A stretch of DNA of 64,000 nt, taken from Calliopum simillimum. Its lineage: Eukaryota; Arthropoda; Insecta; Diptera; Lauxaniidae. The first letter of the stretch is position 1, and each line of letters starts with the position of its first letter. Position numbers and translations under genes: made by a program. The stretch is from the NCBI GenBank assembly GCA_951812925.1, contig OX638369.1:62510228-62574227 (forward strand), read 5' to 3'. The notes below the pieces were generated by a model, which was given only the letters and a program-made list of their open reading frames with translations, was not told the origin of the DNA and made no database searches. Shown one piece after another: positions 1 to 12,010 of the stretch.

Positions 1-1467
1 TGACAGCTCAAGTGAAAATGAACAAAATCAACAAATAAAATGCGCACCACAAAATGAACACTGAGTAGAATGTTTTAACACATGTATCTAGACATATCAA
101 CATTTACTCGTATGACAGATCCAATGGGTTTATTGAAAAAATTTAGAAAATCAGAAAAAAAGTGAAAATCATTGAAAACAAATAAGAAATTGTAGAGGAG
201 AAAATCATAAGCGACAATCTTTTTTCTTATTGATTCAATGGCACAATTTAAACATTTAGTGAAAGAGAAACTACGCGACAATGGAGAGAAAGAACACAAC
301 AAAGTGTTTATCTTCCGTTACTTTGACATATTACGGATGTATCCAACAATAAGTACATTCATGTAACACAAAGTGCGTTCAGAAACATAATTTCTAGAAG
401 TGGAAATTTCAGAGAAACCATTCAATACATACATAAATAACATAAATAAGAAAAATATTTTTTTCTTATGTACTTATTTCAAATTATATTTTTTAAAATT
501 TCGTCAGATTTTTGACGAAATTTGAGAAATGACAAGTTGTGATATTGCACTTAGAAGAAAAACATTTGTTTATTTTCGCTAGACAAATATAGGAACATAT
601 GTATTGTATTGTGTGTATATTTTTACCAAACAAATTTGTCATAATTTCAAAAAAATTAACACAACTTTAGAAAAACCAAAAAAAAAACCCCATTAAGTTA
701 ATTTTTGAGTTTCCTGTGTTTTTAACGCTTCGTTTAGCTGATAATTTTAAGTTTCATGCATTTTTACCGCCACCACCAACAACACATTGTTGGCATTGTT
801 TTTTTTTTTATTGTCAGCAACAGGTGTGACGCCTTATTGATAAAATATTTTTCATACGAGTACAATGAGTTAATACAACAACGAAAGCAAAACTGAAGAA
901 AAAAAAAAAAAAAATTGCTAATATACGCGGGTTTGACTTCCGAGCCAACATAATTTATGTTGTGACCGAGTTATTATGGATTGAATTGTCTGTCTATGTA
1001 CCATCATTTTATTTGGATGAATATTTTTATAACTTTTTAAAACAATTATTTAAGCTGTCATAAGTTAGCACGAATAACAATTTTTAATATACCTAAAAGG
1101 GTAAACAGCCGACAGCGAAAATCCACCTCAACAGTTTTAATCCGAATTTTCTTGGGTATAATACCCATCACAATCCGCATCCACTCCAACAATAATGCAC
1201 GAAATCAAAGTGGATTATTACTGAAATGAGCCATTTCAATGTGGTAACGCTGTCGAATTGTAATAGATTGTAACAATTTGACAGAAACAAAGCATCTGGT
1301 TGTCTCACTTTATTAAATTTATAAATGTCACTTCACTTAAGAAATGGATATATTGAACAAGAAAAAAAAGGAAAATGTAGTGAGCAAATGTGAGTTTTAA
1401 GATAAATAAAAAATATGTATAGGTAAAAACCACTGAAATTTTTTCATTTTAAGGCCGAAATAAAAAA
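1..1467. other. AT-rich unique intronic sequence
   Basis: I see no gene here. The stretch holds A- and T-runs (for example around 900-914) and a short palindrome with mirrored TATACC/GGTATA near 1153-1167. Open frames are short, low-complexity and lack family similarity. Confidence 0.5.
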
Positions 1468-2233
1468 CTAGTAAGGGTGTTACAAGTTTTTGCTCAGAGC
1501 TTGCATTTACTGTCGCTTAGGATAGCATTTTGAAATTTTTGCTTATATAGAATGTGCCACGCCCACCCAATGTCTGAGTTTGCCGAGTTTTTTTCCAGAG
1601 CTTGCACTTGATGTTCAAAGTGTCTAAGTGAAATTTGGTTGGATTCTCTCAAAAAACGCTTTAATTATAGCATTTTGAAAGTTTTATTTATATGGAAGGT
1701 ACCACGCACCCTCGTCCGAGTTTACTTAGTTTTCGTTTAGAGCTTACATTTACTATACTTAGTGTCTGAGTCCAATTTAATTGGATTATCTTAAGTAACG
1801 CCTTCAATATAGCATTTTGAAACTTTTACATATAGGGGAGGTGCCACGCCCTCTTGTCCGAATTCACCTAGTTCTTGGTTAGAGCTTGCACTCATTATCC
1901 TAATTATGTACTTACGTCAATTTTGGTTGCGTTATCGTGAATAATGCTCATAAAATTGCGTTTTGAATATATTTTTTGTATGGGCGGTAGGCGTGTTCGT
2001 TTATCGATTTCACTTATTTAAAATCCCGCAAGCTAACTTTTACAACAAAGGCAGCGTACCAAATTTCAGACGGACAACCTGCTAACCAGCCAGCCAGACA
2101 GACGGACTTGGCTATATCGACTCAGGAAGTGACGCTGATCAAGAATATATATACTTTTCTATACCTGCCACGCCTCCTTCTCCGCGTTACAAAGGGAAGG
2201 ACAAAGTGAATATACCCTTGGTGTAGGGCATAA
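1468..2233 (-). mobile_element. DINE-1/Helentron-like element, copy 1
   Basis: The non-autonomous element begins on the + strand with CTAGTAAGGGTG and ends with a GTGTAGGGCATAAA tail; read on the minus strand it finishes in CTAG, as Helitron-type 3' ends do. Family order in the element's own direction: a TATACCCTACAC subterminal repeat, a CCTTCCGT block, a TATATA tract, the core CTTGATCAGCGTCA, a (GTCY)n microsatellite, two to four tandem units of about 125-145 bp carrying GGCGTGGCACCTCCC, the inverted subterminal repeat, a TTTGGCC hairpin and CTAG. This copy has three tandem units but has lost the hairpin next to CTAG. The GTCY/core/TATATA order is that described for dipteran mini-me/DINE-1 elements. 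No coding capacity is seen. Confidence 0.85.
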
Positions 2234-2569
2234 ATAGCACACTAACTGATTCGAGAACTATGAGCCGGTGCTAACAAAGAAACAAGTAAACAAACAAATC
2301 AGCTGTTTGCTTAATGCAAAAACTGTCGGGATAAAATTTTCAATTGCATTATTACGTCTGTCTACCCTATAACACATCTTACGATAGTGCAACCACAATA
2401 CATGTAAAACCTTGGAAAACTGAGCAGAAACAAGGCAAATTCGAACAAGAGGGCGCGATACCTTCCTTATAAGTAAAAACCCAAAACTCGCTTTACTGGC
2501 AGCGTTATGTAAAATAATGCAATAAAATTGCACACAGATGCTAATAATACTCGGAGCAGGCTCGGAGTA

Positions 2570-2790
2570 AAAGTATAGTGAATTCGGGGAAGAGAGTGTG
2601 GTATATCCCTTACAAGCAAATACTTTTTAACGCAACGCTGAAAGCGTTATTGATAGGATAATTCAACCAAATGCTAGAAATGGTCTGTACAAGTTTTGAC
2701 CAAAATTAAGCAGATTCAAATATAGAAAATTTGACATGACACCTCAAAAGGGTTGGTCAAAAGAAATGCAACCGTTATCAGCAAAAACTT
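2570..2790 (+). mobile_element. decayed Helentron-like fragment
   Basis: A strongly diverged piece of the same family: it keeps GAATTCGGGGAAGAG, a corrupted GTGTGGTATATCCC in place of GGCGTGGCACCTCCC, and the GATAATTCAACCAAAT segment. Both ends are lost. It lies about 340 bp from copy 1 in the opposite orientation. Confidence 0.5.
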
Positions 2791-3132
2791 ATTTCAAATC
2801 TGAACAAGAGAAATGCTGACAGAATTATTCGGAACCTTTATTGTATACGGTCTAGAATATTTAACTTTTAGCGAAGATAAAAACCCTAACTCAACGAATT
2901 CTTTCGAAAAATTTCCTAGTGCAAACCACCTCTTAAGGCGACTTCTGCATATAACCTTGCGCCACTTTAGTAAGTCTACAAATGAAGGGTATGCGAACAT
3001 CATTAGAATCAAATGATGGTATTTGACTCGAGATCAAATCATTGGAATCCTTTGAACAAACCAAATATTCTTGGAATGATTTGATATGAACGAGCATTTA
3101 TATTTAATATTAGCTGTGTTTCTTTTGACGCT

Positions 3133-3484
3133 TATATACAATTGTGGATATTTTTAAGTTGCGATAACTCATGAACATGGAGTCGCACAATAAAACTATA
3201 AGGAACTTTTTTATGAAGAATCACGCTCTATACAAAAACTTTTCATTTTACTTTTAAAAAAAATTATCTTTTAGGAGTTATTCTATAAAAACTGGTTAAG
3301 CGCCGATAAACGGCAAAAAATCACTTTTTTTTAAATAACTTCTAAACAATTATGTTTTTTTACAAGAGATTAAAATTATTCGTAGAACATGTGGTTCTCA
3401 ATGAAAAATACCCTTGGACTTTTTTCGTACGACTCACCGTTCATAAGTTATCGCAATTTGAAAATGACCACAATTGTATACACT
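3133..3484. repeat. foldback repeat (inverted arms)
   Basis: The left arm starts TATACAATTGTGGATATTTT and continues through TTGCGATAACTCATGAAC. The right arm near 3430-3480 is its imperfect reverse complement (GTTCATAAGTTATCGCAA, then CCACAATTGTATAC). The centre lies near 3308 around CGATAAACGGC. The two short open frames in the area are translations of this repeat. No clear target duplication was found. Confidence 0.6.
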
Positions 3485-3499
3485 CGAAAAAAAAAAAAA

Positions 3500-3880
3500 A
3501 AACTTTTAAAACGCAAGACAAAAACTTGTCCATCTCATTTCACTATGTTAGAAATGAAGTAAGACTTTAAAGTATACACCATTAGAAAAGTATTTATGTG
3601 CAGTTGTGCACAAAGTTAAAGCTATGTTAATATTTTGACTTTAAGGCAGGTAAAATTAAATATAAATTTTTCAATATTAACAACAACAAAATACGGTCAC
3701 ACAGAACTGAAAAAAGGATAAAGCACCTACAGAAAGACAAAAATCATAGCACTGATTTCATGTTTATATTTCGCTTGAATTGTACTAGGTATGAAAAATA
3801 AATTTTTCTATTCCTTACCAAATAGCAAAAAAAAAAAGTACTAGAAGTGTCCAAAAAGTACCAAAATTATTTAGCATATT
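3500..3880 (-). repeat. 380-bp dispersed repeat, copy A
   Basis: This is the reverse complement of sequence at 18810-19195 and 59590-59930. Shared landmarks include CTATGTTAGAAATGAAG, ACACCATTAGAAAAGTATTT, GGTCACACAGA and CCAAATAGCAAAAAA followed by AAAGTAC. It is non-coding and of unknown class. Three copies in 64 kb indicate a mobile or amplified family. Confidence 0.75.
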
Positions 3881-4264
3881 TGTTGTCGAATTTTGACCAC
3901 CGGGCGATTCTAGTATTTATTATTTATTCAAACCATTCGAATTGTTGGATTCATTTGAGTAACGTTCATTACTCCATTCATTTGAATAACTACAAACACT
4001 GGACACTCTACAGTCTAGACAAAACTGTGTGAATTTCTCTCACCATTACTTAAAATTTGACACATTTCTGAGTGAAATTATTTACACAGTGTGTGTTTTC
4101 CTTCCCAGCAAACCAAACGTTCCGATTTCGTAACGAAATTGTTACGACGAGTCGGCAAACTTTTCCGATTTCGATACCGAATTCGTTATGAAATCTTTAC
4201 GAATTTTGTATGAGAGGGTTGACACGACTTCGTAACGTTTTTTCTTTACGAATTCGTAACGCCG

Positions 4265-5406
4265 CACATAGGGGTACTGAGCCGATTTTGGTTTTTATAA
4301 AGTTTTTCTCTTTCATTTTACTTAAATGACAATATGATGGCATTAAACTTTTGAAATACATTCAATAGATGGCGCTGTACACATGATAAATGAAGTAACT
4401 TTTAGGGTCTTCTATCTCGTATACTGCTTTATTGATTTTAGTTATCAAGGTGTCAATAAATTTATATAACTCAGAAGAGTAGTCCGAAAACACTACAGAA
4501 TAGAAAATTTGTCCACAGAGGGCGCTATAGACAAAAACATCACAAAAACATTTTAAAAATTCTATATCACTGTGCCTTATTTAATAAATATCTCTTATTC
4601 TTTTAGTATTGTTAACTGTAGTAATACTGTAATACTGAATTATCAAAAAAATTGATAAAAGAGGCCGACATAACTTACCGAAACTCCATCTTTTCAATCT
4701 CCTAACTAATAATCTAAAGTTTTTGAAAAACAATTATTTTTTATTTTAGTATGACAACTCCTAACCATCAAATGATTTCTGAGAATTTTAGTCCTCTGAA
4801 TTCGTTCATTTTTTCGTTTATAATTTCTTTAAAACTAAAAATATCACATGTGTTGGCATCAGCAAAAAGTGCAGCTATTTTGCCAATAGGAAATATTAGG
4901 AGCCAAATTTTGCAGTTTTAGCTACAAAAAGATTTCATTTATGAGAATTTTTGATTGAAAAAATTGGGACTCGTGAGGATCCATTACTTTTCTGCTTTTA
5001 AAAATTTACAATTTTTCAATAAAAAATACTCAGTTACTTATAAAGTTTGAACACACTATTTTGAATCTAATAATGATTCTTTTTTATTAAATTAAATTCA
5101 TTGTAAAGAACACACCTGTCGTAGAATAATCCATTCTGCAATTTTTCGATTTTTTCTGCAATTAAAGAAATATACGCACTTAAATCAACACTTCTTTCGC
5201 AACTTTAAAATTTTATTTTAAAATGTTTTACAAAACTTCAACTTTAACAGCGTAGTATGCAGCCGTAAATTGATTTAGATAAAATCGGGTGTCAGATTTC
5301 TTTAGTTTGGAGTATTAGCTATATAATCAAAAAAAAGTTGAATAATTTTGGATCAATTACAAAAATTCGTTTTTGACCAGCTTTTTGGGTTAAATCTCCC
5401 TATGTG
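4265..5406. mobile_element. 1142-bp insertion with 5-bp TSD (CACATAGGG ends)
   Basis: It starts CACATAGGGG and ends CCCTATGTG, with CGCCG directly repeated on both sides (4260-4264 and 5407-5411). Joining the flanks restores GTAACGCCGTGTC, which matches the neighbouring host unit GTAACGCCGTTTC, so the insertion site can be reconstructed exactly. CAC-type ends and a 5-bp GC-rich duplication are reminiscent of Transib-like DNA transposons, but that assignment is tentative. The interior is AT-rich without a transposase. Confidence 0.75.
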
Positions 5407-5410
5407 CGCC

Positions 5411-5530
5411 GTGTCTTTACGAAATCGTTACGACGTGTCGGTACGAATTCGTAACGCCGTTTCTTTTCGAATTCATAACGCTATGTCTTTACGAATTCGT
5501 TACGCTGAGTCTTAACGAAATCGTTACGAA
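5411..5530. repeat. 24-bp tandem array
   Basis: Five consecutive 24-bp units of the form GTGTCTTTACGAAATCGTTA plus four bases begin at 5411, 5435, 5459, 5483 and 5507. They belong to the right half of the 4104-5746 element. Similar units lie left of the nested insertion. Confidence 0.75.
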
Positions 5531-6384
5531 TTTTCGGAACAAAATCGTTACTTCGTGTCTTGTTCTTCCTATTTTTACGAAATAGTTAAGAAATCGTAAC
5601 GAAAAGTCGAAAGAAAAATTTTAAAAGATTATTACGACGAGACGTTACGAAATAGTTACGAATTCGTAACGAAATTTCGAAAGAGTTCCGACTTTGTTTC
5701 GACTGAGTCGGAATTCCGACAAAGTCGTAAGGTTTGGTTTGCGGGGTTTTTACATAGAATGTGTTAAATTTCAAACAGTGTGATTAAGAGTGTAGCACAA
5801 TACAATTCGAATACAATAATTCGTACAACTCTGTTACATATGCTTTTTCGGAACATTAATATAAGCCCCCCAAATCACGAAATTTTTTGTTTTTTTTTTA
5901 TATTTATTGGTTTATTGATCATAAACTGAGTATTACCACATTTAAAATTATGCGAGAAACAAGTTTTTATGCGAAAAAAGATATTTCTTGATTTGGAGTT
6001 CTATAAACATACAACGTATTAAGTAAATTCTTATTTGGTAAAGAGTCCCCAAAAACTTTGATATTTCAATATTTTTTAAGGGGAGAATTCTGAAAAGGTA
6101 ATTTCCCAATGTAAATCGTCGTTCATAATCTGAAACCTAAACATGATGATGCGACGCAATGTGCTGGCGTCAAAAATTATTTACATATGATGGTTTTATA
6201 TCCACAATGATGAATCACCTTCGGGCATTTCCCTTTTTATGAATATGAAATGCTTTTTACGGATGGCATATTCAATTGAACGATTGTGCGCTAAGATGAT
6301 ATTCTCCGAAAGCAACGGTGATGGGCAACAAACAATTATGTTACTCTTAACGGTGAGCAAAAAGCAACGAAAGGTTGCACTAAA

Positions 6385-6745
6385 GTGTCGGGATTTTTTC
6401 AGCGTTTTCGGATACCTATCTACACTCTTTTTGATATTTTCAGGATCTAGCCAATTATTTCGGTGTTTTTTGATGATTTCTCGCTCTTACCGATTTTTTC
6501 CGAATCAATCGAAAAATATTGAAAAACATCAAAAAAGCGTATGAGAATCTGTAGTAAAATTGAGTCGACAAACTCAGACATATTCGAAAAACGCTGAAAT
6601 AATCGGTTGGATCCTGAAATTATCGAAAAAGAGTGCACAAATCGGAATCAATCGAAAAGTATCGAAAAATATCGAAAAACTAGGCGAAAATCATAAATTA
6701 CCGAAAAGTATCGGAAAACTCTGAAAATCGAAGATTGTTTGAAAA
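6385..6745. repeat. foldback repeat rich in ATCGAAAA
   Basis: Inverted arms can be followed by eye: CTCTTTTTGATATTTTCAGG near 6426 pairs with CCTGAAATTATCGAAAAAGA near 6613. The rest is a string of TCGAAAA/TTTTCGA motifs. A related stretch sits inside the left arm of the foldback element at 39246-40392, and a shorter one lies near 18540-18660. The two overlapping open frames here are translations of the repeat. Confidence 0.55.
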
Positions 6746-7125
6746 GTATTTGCGGCAAATTAACGAATAATTAAAACAAACACTTTTTATTTCAAGCAAA
6801 CATTTATCTTTTATCCCAAGTGATAAGTATTTGCAGCAAAGACTAAGAAAAATATTTCACTTGATGCAAATAAAAAATAAGTCATCGGAAATATTTCTGT
6901 AAGTTCGACGAACCATTTCACGAACTCTTGCACGCAAATCTCTTTATCGCTTGCGACAAATCATAAAAATATTTAACATCCAGTTTTTTTTATTTTTTCT
7001 TTTATTTATTTTAAATATTCTCTATTTTCCTGTTTTTCAATTTATTTGCTTTTGTTTAGTTAAATACACAAAGAAGCATTCGAATATCAAATTGTGTATA
7101 CAAATTGTATACGCGTTAACAACAT

Positions 7126-7205
7126 GCGTCAGTGGTGTAGATGATAAGTTATCAGTCTATCAGTCGGAAGGTCCTAGGTTCGAACCGTATTGCGGTCATT
7201 CGATA
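7126..7205 (+). pseudogene. tRNA-derived sequence
   Basis: It has an A-box match TGGTGTAGATG at 7133-7143 and a B-box GGTTCGAACCG at 7177-7187. Their 44-nt spacing is that of a real tRNA gene, and a TTTCTTTTTTT run follows as a possible pol III stop. The acceptor and T stems do not pair properly, so I call it a tRNA pseudogene or SINE head, not a working tRNA. Confidence 0.5.
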
Positions 7206-7220
7206 ATTTTCTTTTTTTAG

Positions 7221-8900
7221 TGCTAAACATTTCTGTGCACTTTTGACTAAACAACCGAAGTCGAGGTAAGACAACTCTCCAGGAATTTAGTGCTTAAAAT
7301 AAAATTTAAATACGCTTCTATTGGTTTAATCGCCATGTCTCTATGATTTATTTTCCAGAGATATAAGGGTGTCCCATAGTTCACGCAAGATTTGAACTTA
7401 GCGCCATTCGTGCGGTCAAGTGTTATGAAGCAAAAGAAGAAAATAATTTAACAGCCGACACTTTAAGATTATTAAAAATGTATGGAAAAAGAAGATTCAA
7501 CGCTGCATCAACGAAATTGAGCCACATTATTGAAAATGAATCAGTTTTTAGGCTCTCCTGAAAAGTTGCTAATTTCGAGTAGGTTTGTTTTGTCAAAAGT
7601 CCACAGATTTAAAGTGATTTATTCAAAAGATTATTATTAATTGTCGCAAGTGTTAAAGTAGTTCCATCTACATCACTTGTGGTTAACAATTTATTTTTTT
7701 AGAGTGTACCAGTATTTTTAAATTAACTCGTACCTACGCAAATCCTTCAATAACTCAGTTTGTGAAAAAATGGGCATATTTCACTTTCACTTTCTAAAGA
7801 CATGGCGAAAACTTTCTGCTCAGTTCTTCTTTAATTATTTTGAAAATGAAAGCATTTGGGAAGAAATATATTCAAATTTATAAAAATGCAATATTACGTG
7901 AAAAGGAGCAGCAATGATTTCAATTCAAAATGATTTTTCATCATCACCCCCAGAAACAGTGCCGTTTTTCTCGACACTTTAGTGTTACCTTCATTGCTTT
8001 CTGCCCACCGTGTCTTCTTGAGTACTTGCTTTCAATGAAGAAAATAAGGTGATATTTCTTTTGATATATGGAGTTTCATATGAGTATTTTGGAATGTTAC
8101 CGATATGGAAAATTGTTTTTTAAAGTAATTGTGATTTTGTACTTTATGTGAAAATCCATAAATTACAATGAACGATGGCACTTTTCAAGGTTATATATAT
8201 ATAAATAACATATCGATTTTTCGATTGTTTCAAGTCATACTTGAACAGAAATGTAAATTAAAATTTTTTAAGTTCTTTTTTTAAAAAAAAAAAACTTATT
8301 GATATTTTTTCCACACACACACAACATTTCTTTCTGCAATGCGCTGACTGATTATGAGTTAAAAAAGCAAATAACACACCTCACTCACAAATCGCAGACG
8401 TGTGCTGAACTGACGATGTTCTAGGTTCAGGTGGGTAATTTAGCCAATTTTATGGGATGGGCCGGAATTGTTGTTATTGTTGTTGTCATACACACACAAT
8501 TGTCAACTCATTGTTAAATTAACACGTAAGGAATGTGATCAAAACAATAAAATGAAATATTTTAAATTACTCAAAGTTATTTGAGTAGTTTAATGAAATA
8601 AATAAAAAAGTATAAAAAAAAAGATTCATATTGTGTGCATTTTTACACATTTACACAAACTTAGGTTAAATCCGATCCGATTGCAATAGCAAAATTCTCA
8701 CAAACTTGCGAAATTTTTTTTTCTGTCTTTGCAGTAATAAAAACTAAACAATAAAATTCCACTAAATAAAACATTAAAACGCGTTGACAACAATACGACT
8801 TTGGCAACGTCAACAATTTGTAGCATTTGATAAAAAAAAACAAATTCAACACTAACAACAAATAAACAATGCTGACTTGGCGAAATCCAAAAGAAAACAA
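7221..8900. other. AT-rich intergenic/intronic stretch
   Basis: No gene is recognised. It contains A-runs near 8280-8300, a TATATATATA tract near 8196 and a CACACACACA tract near 8313. Confidence 0.45.
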
Positions 8901-9665
8901 ATTTTAAGTAATTAAATTACACACGCACAAAACTCACAACAACAATAACAATAATGATGGTTAATTTTACGATTGCATCTTTAAGATACACAACCATAAT
9001 ATGCGCGCGCGTATTAGCGAGCAGCGACAATTTGTAGAACGTGCGCGCGCTCTTTGAACTGATATGCTTTGACTTTTTTTTATTGTAGATAATTATTTTA
9101 ATATTGTTACTTATGTTGTTGTTGTTGTTGTTTTTGTATTCATATTCCACAAACCCATGCGAGCGTGCAACGACGTTTCGACAACAACAATAAATGCACG
9201 GGTATCTTTAAATGCAAGCGGCGGCGGCGGCGACGGCACAGTTAATGTGACAATATCTCTCGAACTATTCGACTTGAAACGATTCAACTCAACTAAATCC
9301 GACTCAAAATCATTTGTACTGAATTGCACTACGAGTACGTACTCAGGTGGTATGATATTGCTGACAACAACAACTACCGCACCGTACGTTCAAATGTCTA
9401 GTAATAAAAAAACAAATATACATAGGTATAGTATATCTAAATATCTGATACTTTATACGAGTTTAAACGTAGATACATACATATATACTTATATGTATGA
9501 AAAGAGTTCTCGCGTGCGCGATCGCTTGTAATGTACGCGCTCAGTCGTCGTCGTTGTTTTTGCAACTGACGAATAACAAACTGACATGACGTATCGACCC
9601 ATAGGTACTGGCAAATCGGCGCAATCATCATCATTGTCAGTTCGAAAACAAATTATTGTCACTTT
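8901..9665. promoter_or_regulatory. CpG-containing island with initiator-like motifs
   Basis: The base composition differs from its surroundings. There are two runs of alternating GC (near 9003-9011 and 9042-9050), TTG and GGC triplet repeats near 9113 and 9222, and a segment at 9520-9560 rich in CGCG. Fly initiator-like TCAGTC/TCAGTT strings occur on + near 9541 and 9637, and on - near 9560-9585. A + frame of 124 codons (9157-9531) crosses it but has no family similarity and is mostly simple repeats. This could be a promoter or 5' untranslated region; the evidence is compositional only. Confidence 0.3.
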
Positions 9666-10419
9666 GTTTTTTTCAGCTCTTTTATTTATTTATGTATTTA
9701 AGTTTATTTTTATTTGTTGTTCGTTTTTTTTTTTTGCACTATTTTTTCGTTCTCTGTTCATTGTCTTCCATATATCTATATATATATAGAGTTTTTGTTG
9801 TCGAAAGTATATAAATATATTTTAACAAAAGACTTTTTTTAGTTTCAATTGCGATAAAAATTTAAAAATTTTTGTTTAGTATTTTTAATCATTTGACTCG
9901 TTTGGAAACGTTGTTCTGGCCAAGTCCAATCAACACCAAAATTTTTAAAGCACTGACAAATAAATACCTACAGAATAAATACATCAATACACCAAATTTC
10001 ATAAAGATAGCTACTTTAGTTGCAGAGATAGTACATATATTGCGTTTTAAATATTTTTCTGTGCGGGAGCGCAACACCCATTCGTTCAATCTTTCCCACA
10101 TTTGAGATAAACTTATCTTATTGGGTGAATATGACTTCAATACGTCCAGTGGTTAAAGCGTGATGTGGCAACATACACACAAACATACGCATCAACCATT
10201 TTAACTATTTAAGATCTAAGCAAAACAATTTCATTAGTTACACATTACAACAAATTCTCCATAGTTCGTTGTTTTTAATTACGTATATGGGGAAATCTCA
10301 GCAAATGTGACTTTCGGTGTGAACAGGTCTCGGTTCGCCGAAAGAGCACCTGTTGCACTTCGCACCCGTTCTTACATGTCTCGGACACTTACTGGATGAT
10401 GCTAAATGGCTGAGCATAA

Positions 10420-11155
10420 AATACCCTACACAGCAGTATTTTGAAAATTTTGCTTATGTGGAATTTGCACGCCCTCTTGTCCGAATTCACTCAGCTTTTG
10501 CTCAGAGCTTGCATTTATAGTCCTTAGTATTTGAGTGAAATTTGGTTGTATTATCTCAAAAAACGTTTTCAGTATAGCGTTTTCAATCTTTTGCTTTAAT
10601 GGGAGGTGCCACGCCCTCTTGCCCGAGTTCACACAGTTTTAGATCAAAACGTGCATTTATAGTTTTTAGTATTTGAGTGAATTTTAGTTGGATTATCACA
10701 AAAAACTCTTTCAGTATAGAATTTTGAATATTTTGGGGGGTGCCACGCCCTCTTGTCCAAATTCGCCCAGTTTTTTCTAAGAGCTTGCGCTTGCAGTTCG
10801 TAGTATTTATGTGTATTTTTGTTGCATTGTCATGAAAAATACTCCTAAAGTTGCATTTTGATTTTTTTTATGGGCGGTAGGCCTTTCCATTGACCCATTT
10901 AGCTAATTTTCAATCCCACGAGCCAAATTTGATGACGAAGGCAGTGTTTCAAATTTCATTGAATTATCTTGCTCAGTTTTCCCAAAAAATTTATTTTCTC
11001 ATACAGCTAGCCACCCAGACAGACGGACATGGCTATATCAACTCAGGAGGTGACGCTGATCAAGAATATATATACTTTTCTATATCTGCCACGCCTCCTT
11101 CTCTGAATTACGAACGGAAGGACCAAGTGAATATACCCTGGGTGTAGGGTATTAA
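10420..11155 (-). mobile_element. DINE-1/Helentron-like element, copy 2
   Basis: It runs from the ATACCCTACACAGCAGTATT subterminal repeat through three tandem GGTGCCACGCCCTC units, the microsatellite, the conserved core and the GGGTGTAGGGTATT end. The TTTGGCC hairpin and CTAG terminus are missing, so this copy is truncated at its functional 3' end. Confidence 0.85.
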
Positions 11156-12010
11156 AACATGCGTGTGCTACCACCTGGAAGCTTTATGTTTTAATTTTTT
11201 ACCGAAATTCGATCAAAATCAACATTTTGAGTTTGAATTGAGCTATAACTTTTGAGGTGGTTCAGTGGATTGTATGGGGCTTTCAGTATCTTTAACACGG
11301 ACGTAAGAAAAACTGCATCCCGTTGATGTGTCTCCGGTAGAACGCTAGATACGGGTCTCTAAAGTTGTGTGAATGATCTTTACCCGAAATCTGGTAATTT
11401 TAGGTTTCTAACATGCTGCTCTGGAGGCGATTATTTTTCCGTAATGCTCCCCGTGAAATATTATTTTGCTTGAAATAAAAATAACCAGGTGGCAACCCTT
11501 AAAATATATATTGGATTTTTAACAAGCTAATCTAAGCGTTTTTAGCAAAATTTACAAAAAAAAAACAGGTGGCAATTCTGAAAGTTTTTGTACAATTTCA
11601 AAAAAGTTTATCTAAGCGTTTCTGAGCTGAACAAACAAACGATCAGTTTACAACGAATGCAAAATATTTACTCGCAAACCAACGAACTGAGTTGAGCTGA
11701 GTTAAACGAGCTCGGTTCGGTACTGAAATTGTGAGAAAAGCTCATGAGTTTTGCGTTTGATCGAACTAGTTCGGCTAGTTGCACAGCCTTAGTGTTAACC
11801 CTATCTCATGCCGAATTTCATACAAATCGATGCAGCGGTTTAGCCATGAGAGTCTTTTTTCCATTTAGAGGCGTTACACCGCCCACTTTAAAAAAAAGAA
11901 AATCCTATGAATTGTTTGTCCTCACAACCTTCCAACAAAAAAAAAATCAATTGAATATATCTAGGCATGGAAAAAGAGACTGAACCGATATCATTTGCCT
12001 ATTTATATAG
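11156..12010. other. intronic sequence with a small dispersed repeat
   Basis: No gene is seen. The segment at about 11790-11900 (TTTAGAGGCGTTACACCGCC) resembles the sequence near 63040 (TTTTAGAGGCATGGCACCGC). Both probably derive from one unnamed repeat family. Confidence 0.4.

Larger units (their letters stand above)
4104..5746. mobile_element. TIR element built of TTCGTAACG repeats
   Basis: The ends are imperfect inverted repeats: left CCCAGCAAACCAAACGTTCC, right (reverse complement) CCCCGCAAACCAAACCTTAC. The body is dominated by the self-complementary motif TACGAATTCGTAACG in about 24-bp units, and it is interrupted by a separate insertion at 4265-5406. No transposase is present, so it is non-autonomous. 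Similarity between the flanks extends outward (AAATTTGACACATTT on the left and the inverse of AAATTTAACACATTC on the right), so the true boundary may lie outside the call. A related partial copy lies at 63088-63610. Confidence 0.7.

Noticed and set aside
1081..1265. Possible small TIR element with ACAGC(C)GACAGCG/CGCTGTCG motifs
   Set aside because: Only about eight bases of inverted match and no target duplication; too weak to call.
9157..9531. 124-codon plus-strand frame
   Set aside because: Composed largely of triplet-repeat and tract translation (GGGG, TTTTT); no family similarity, no visible conserved motif.
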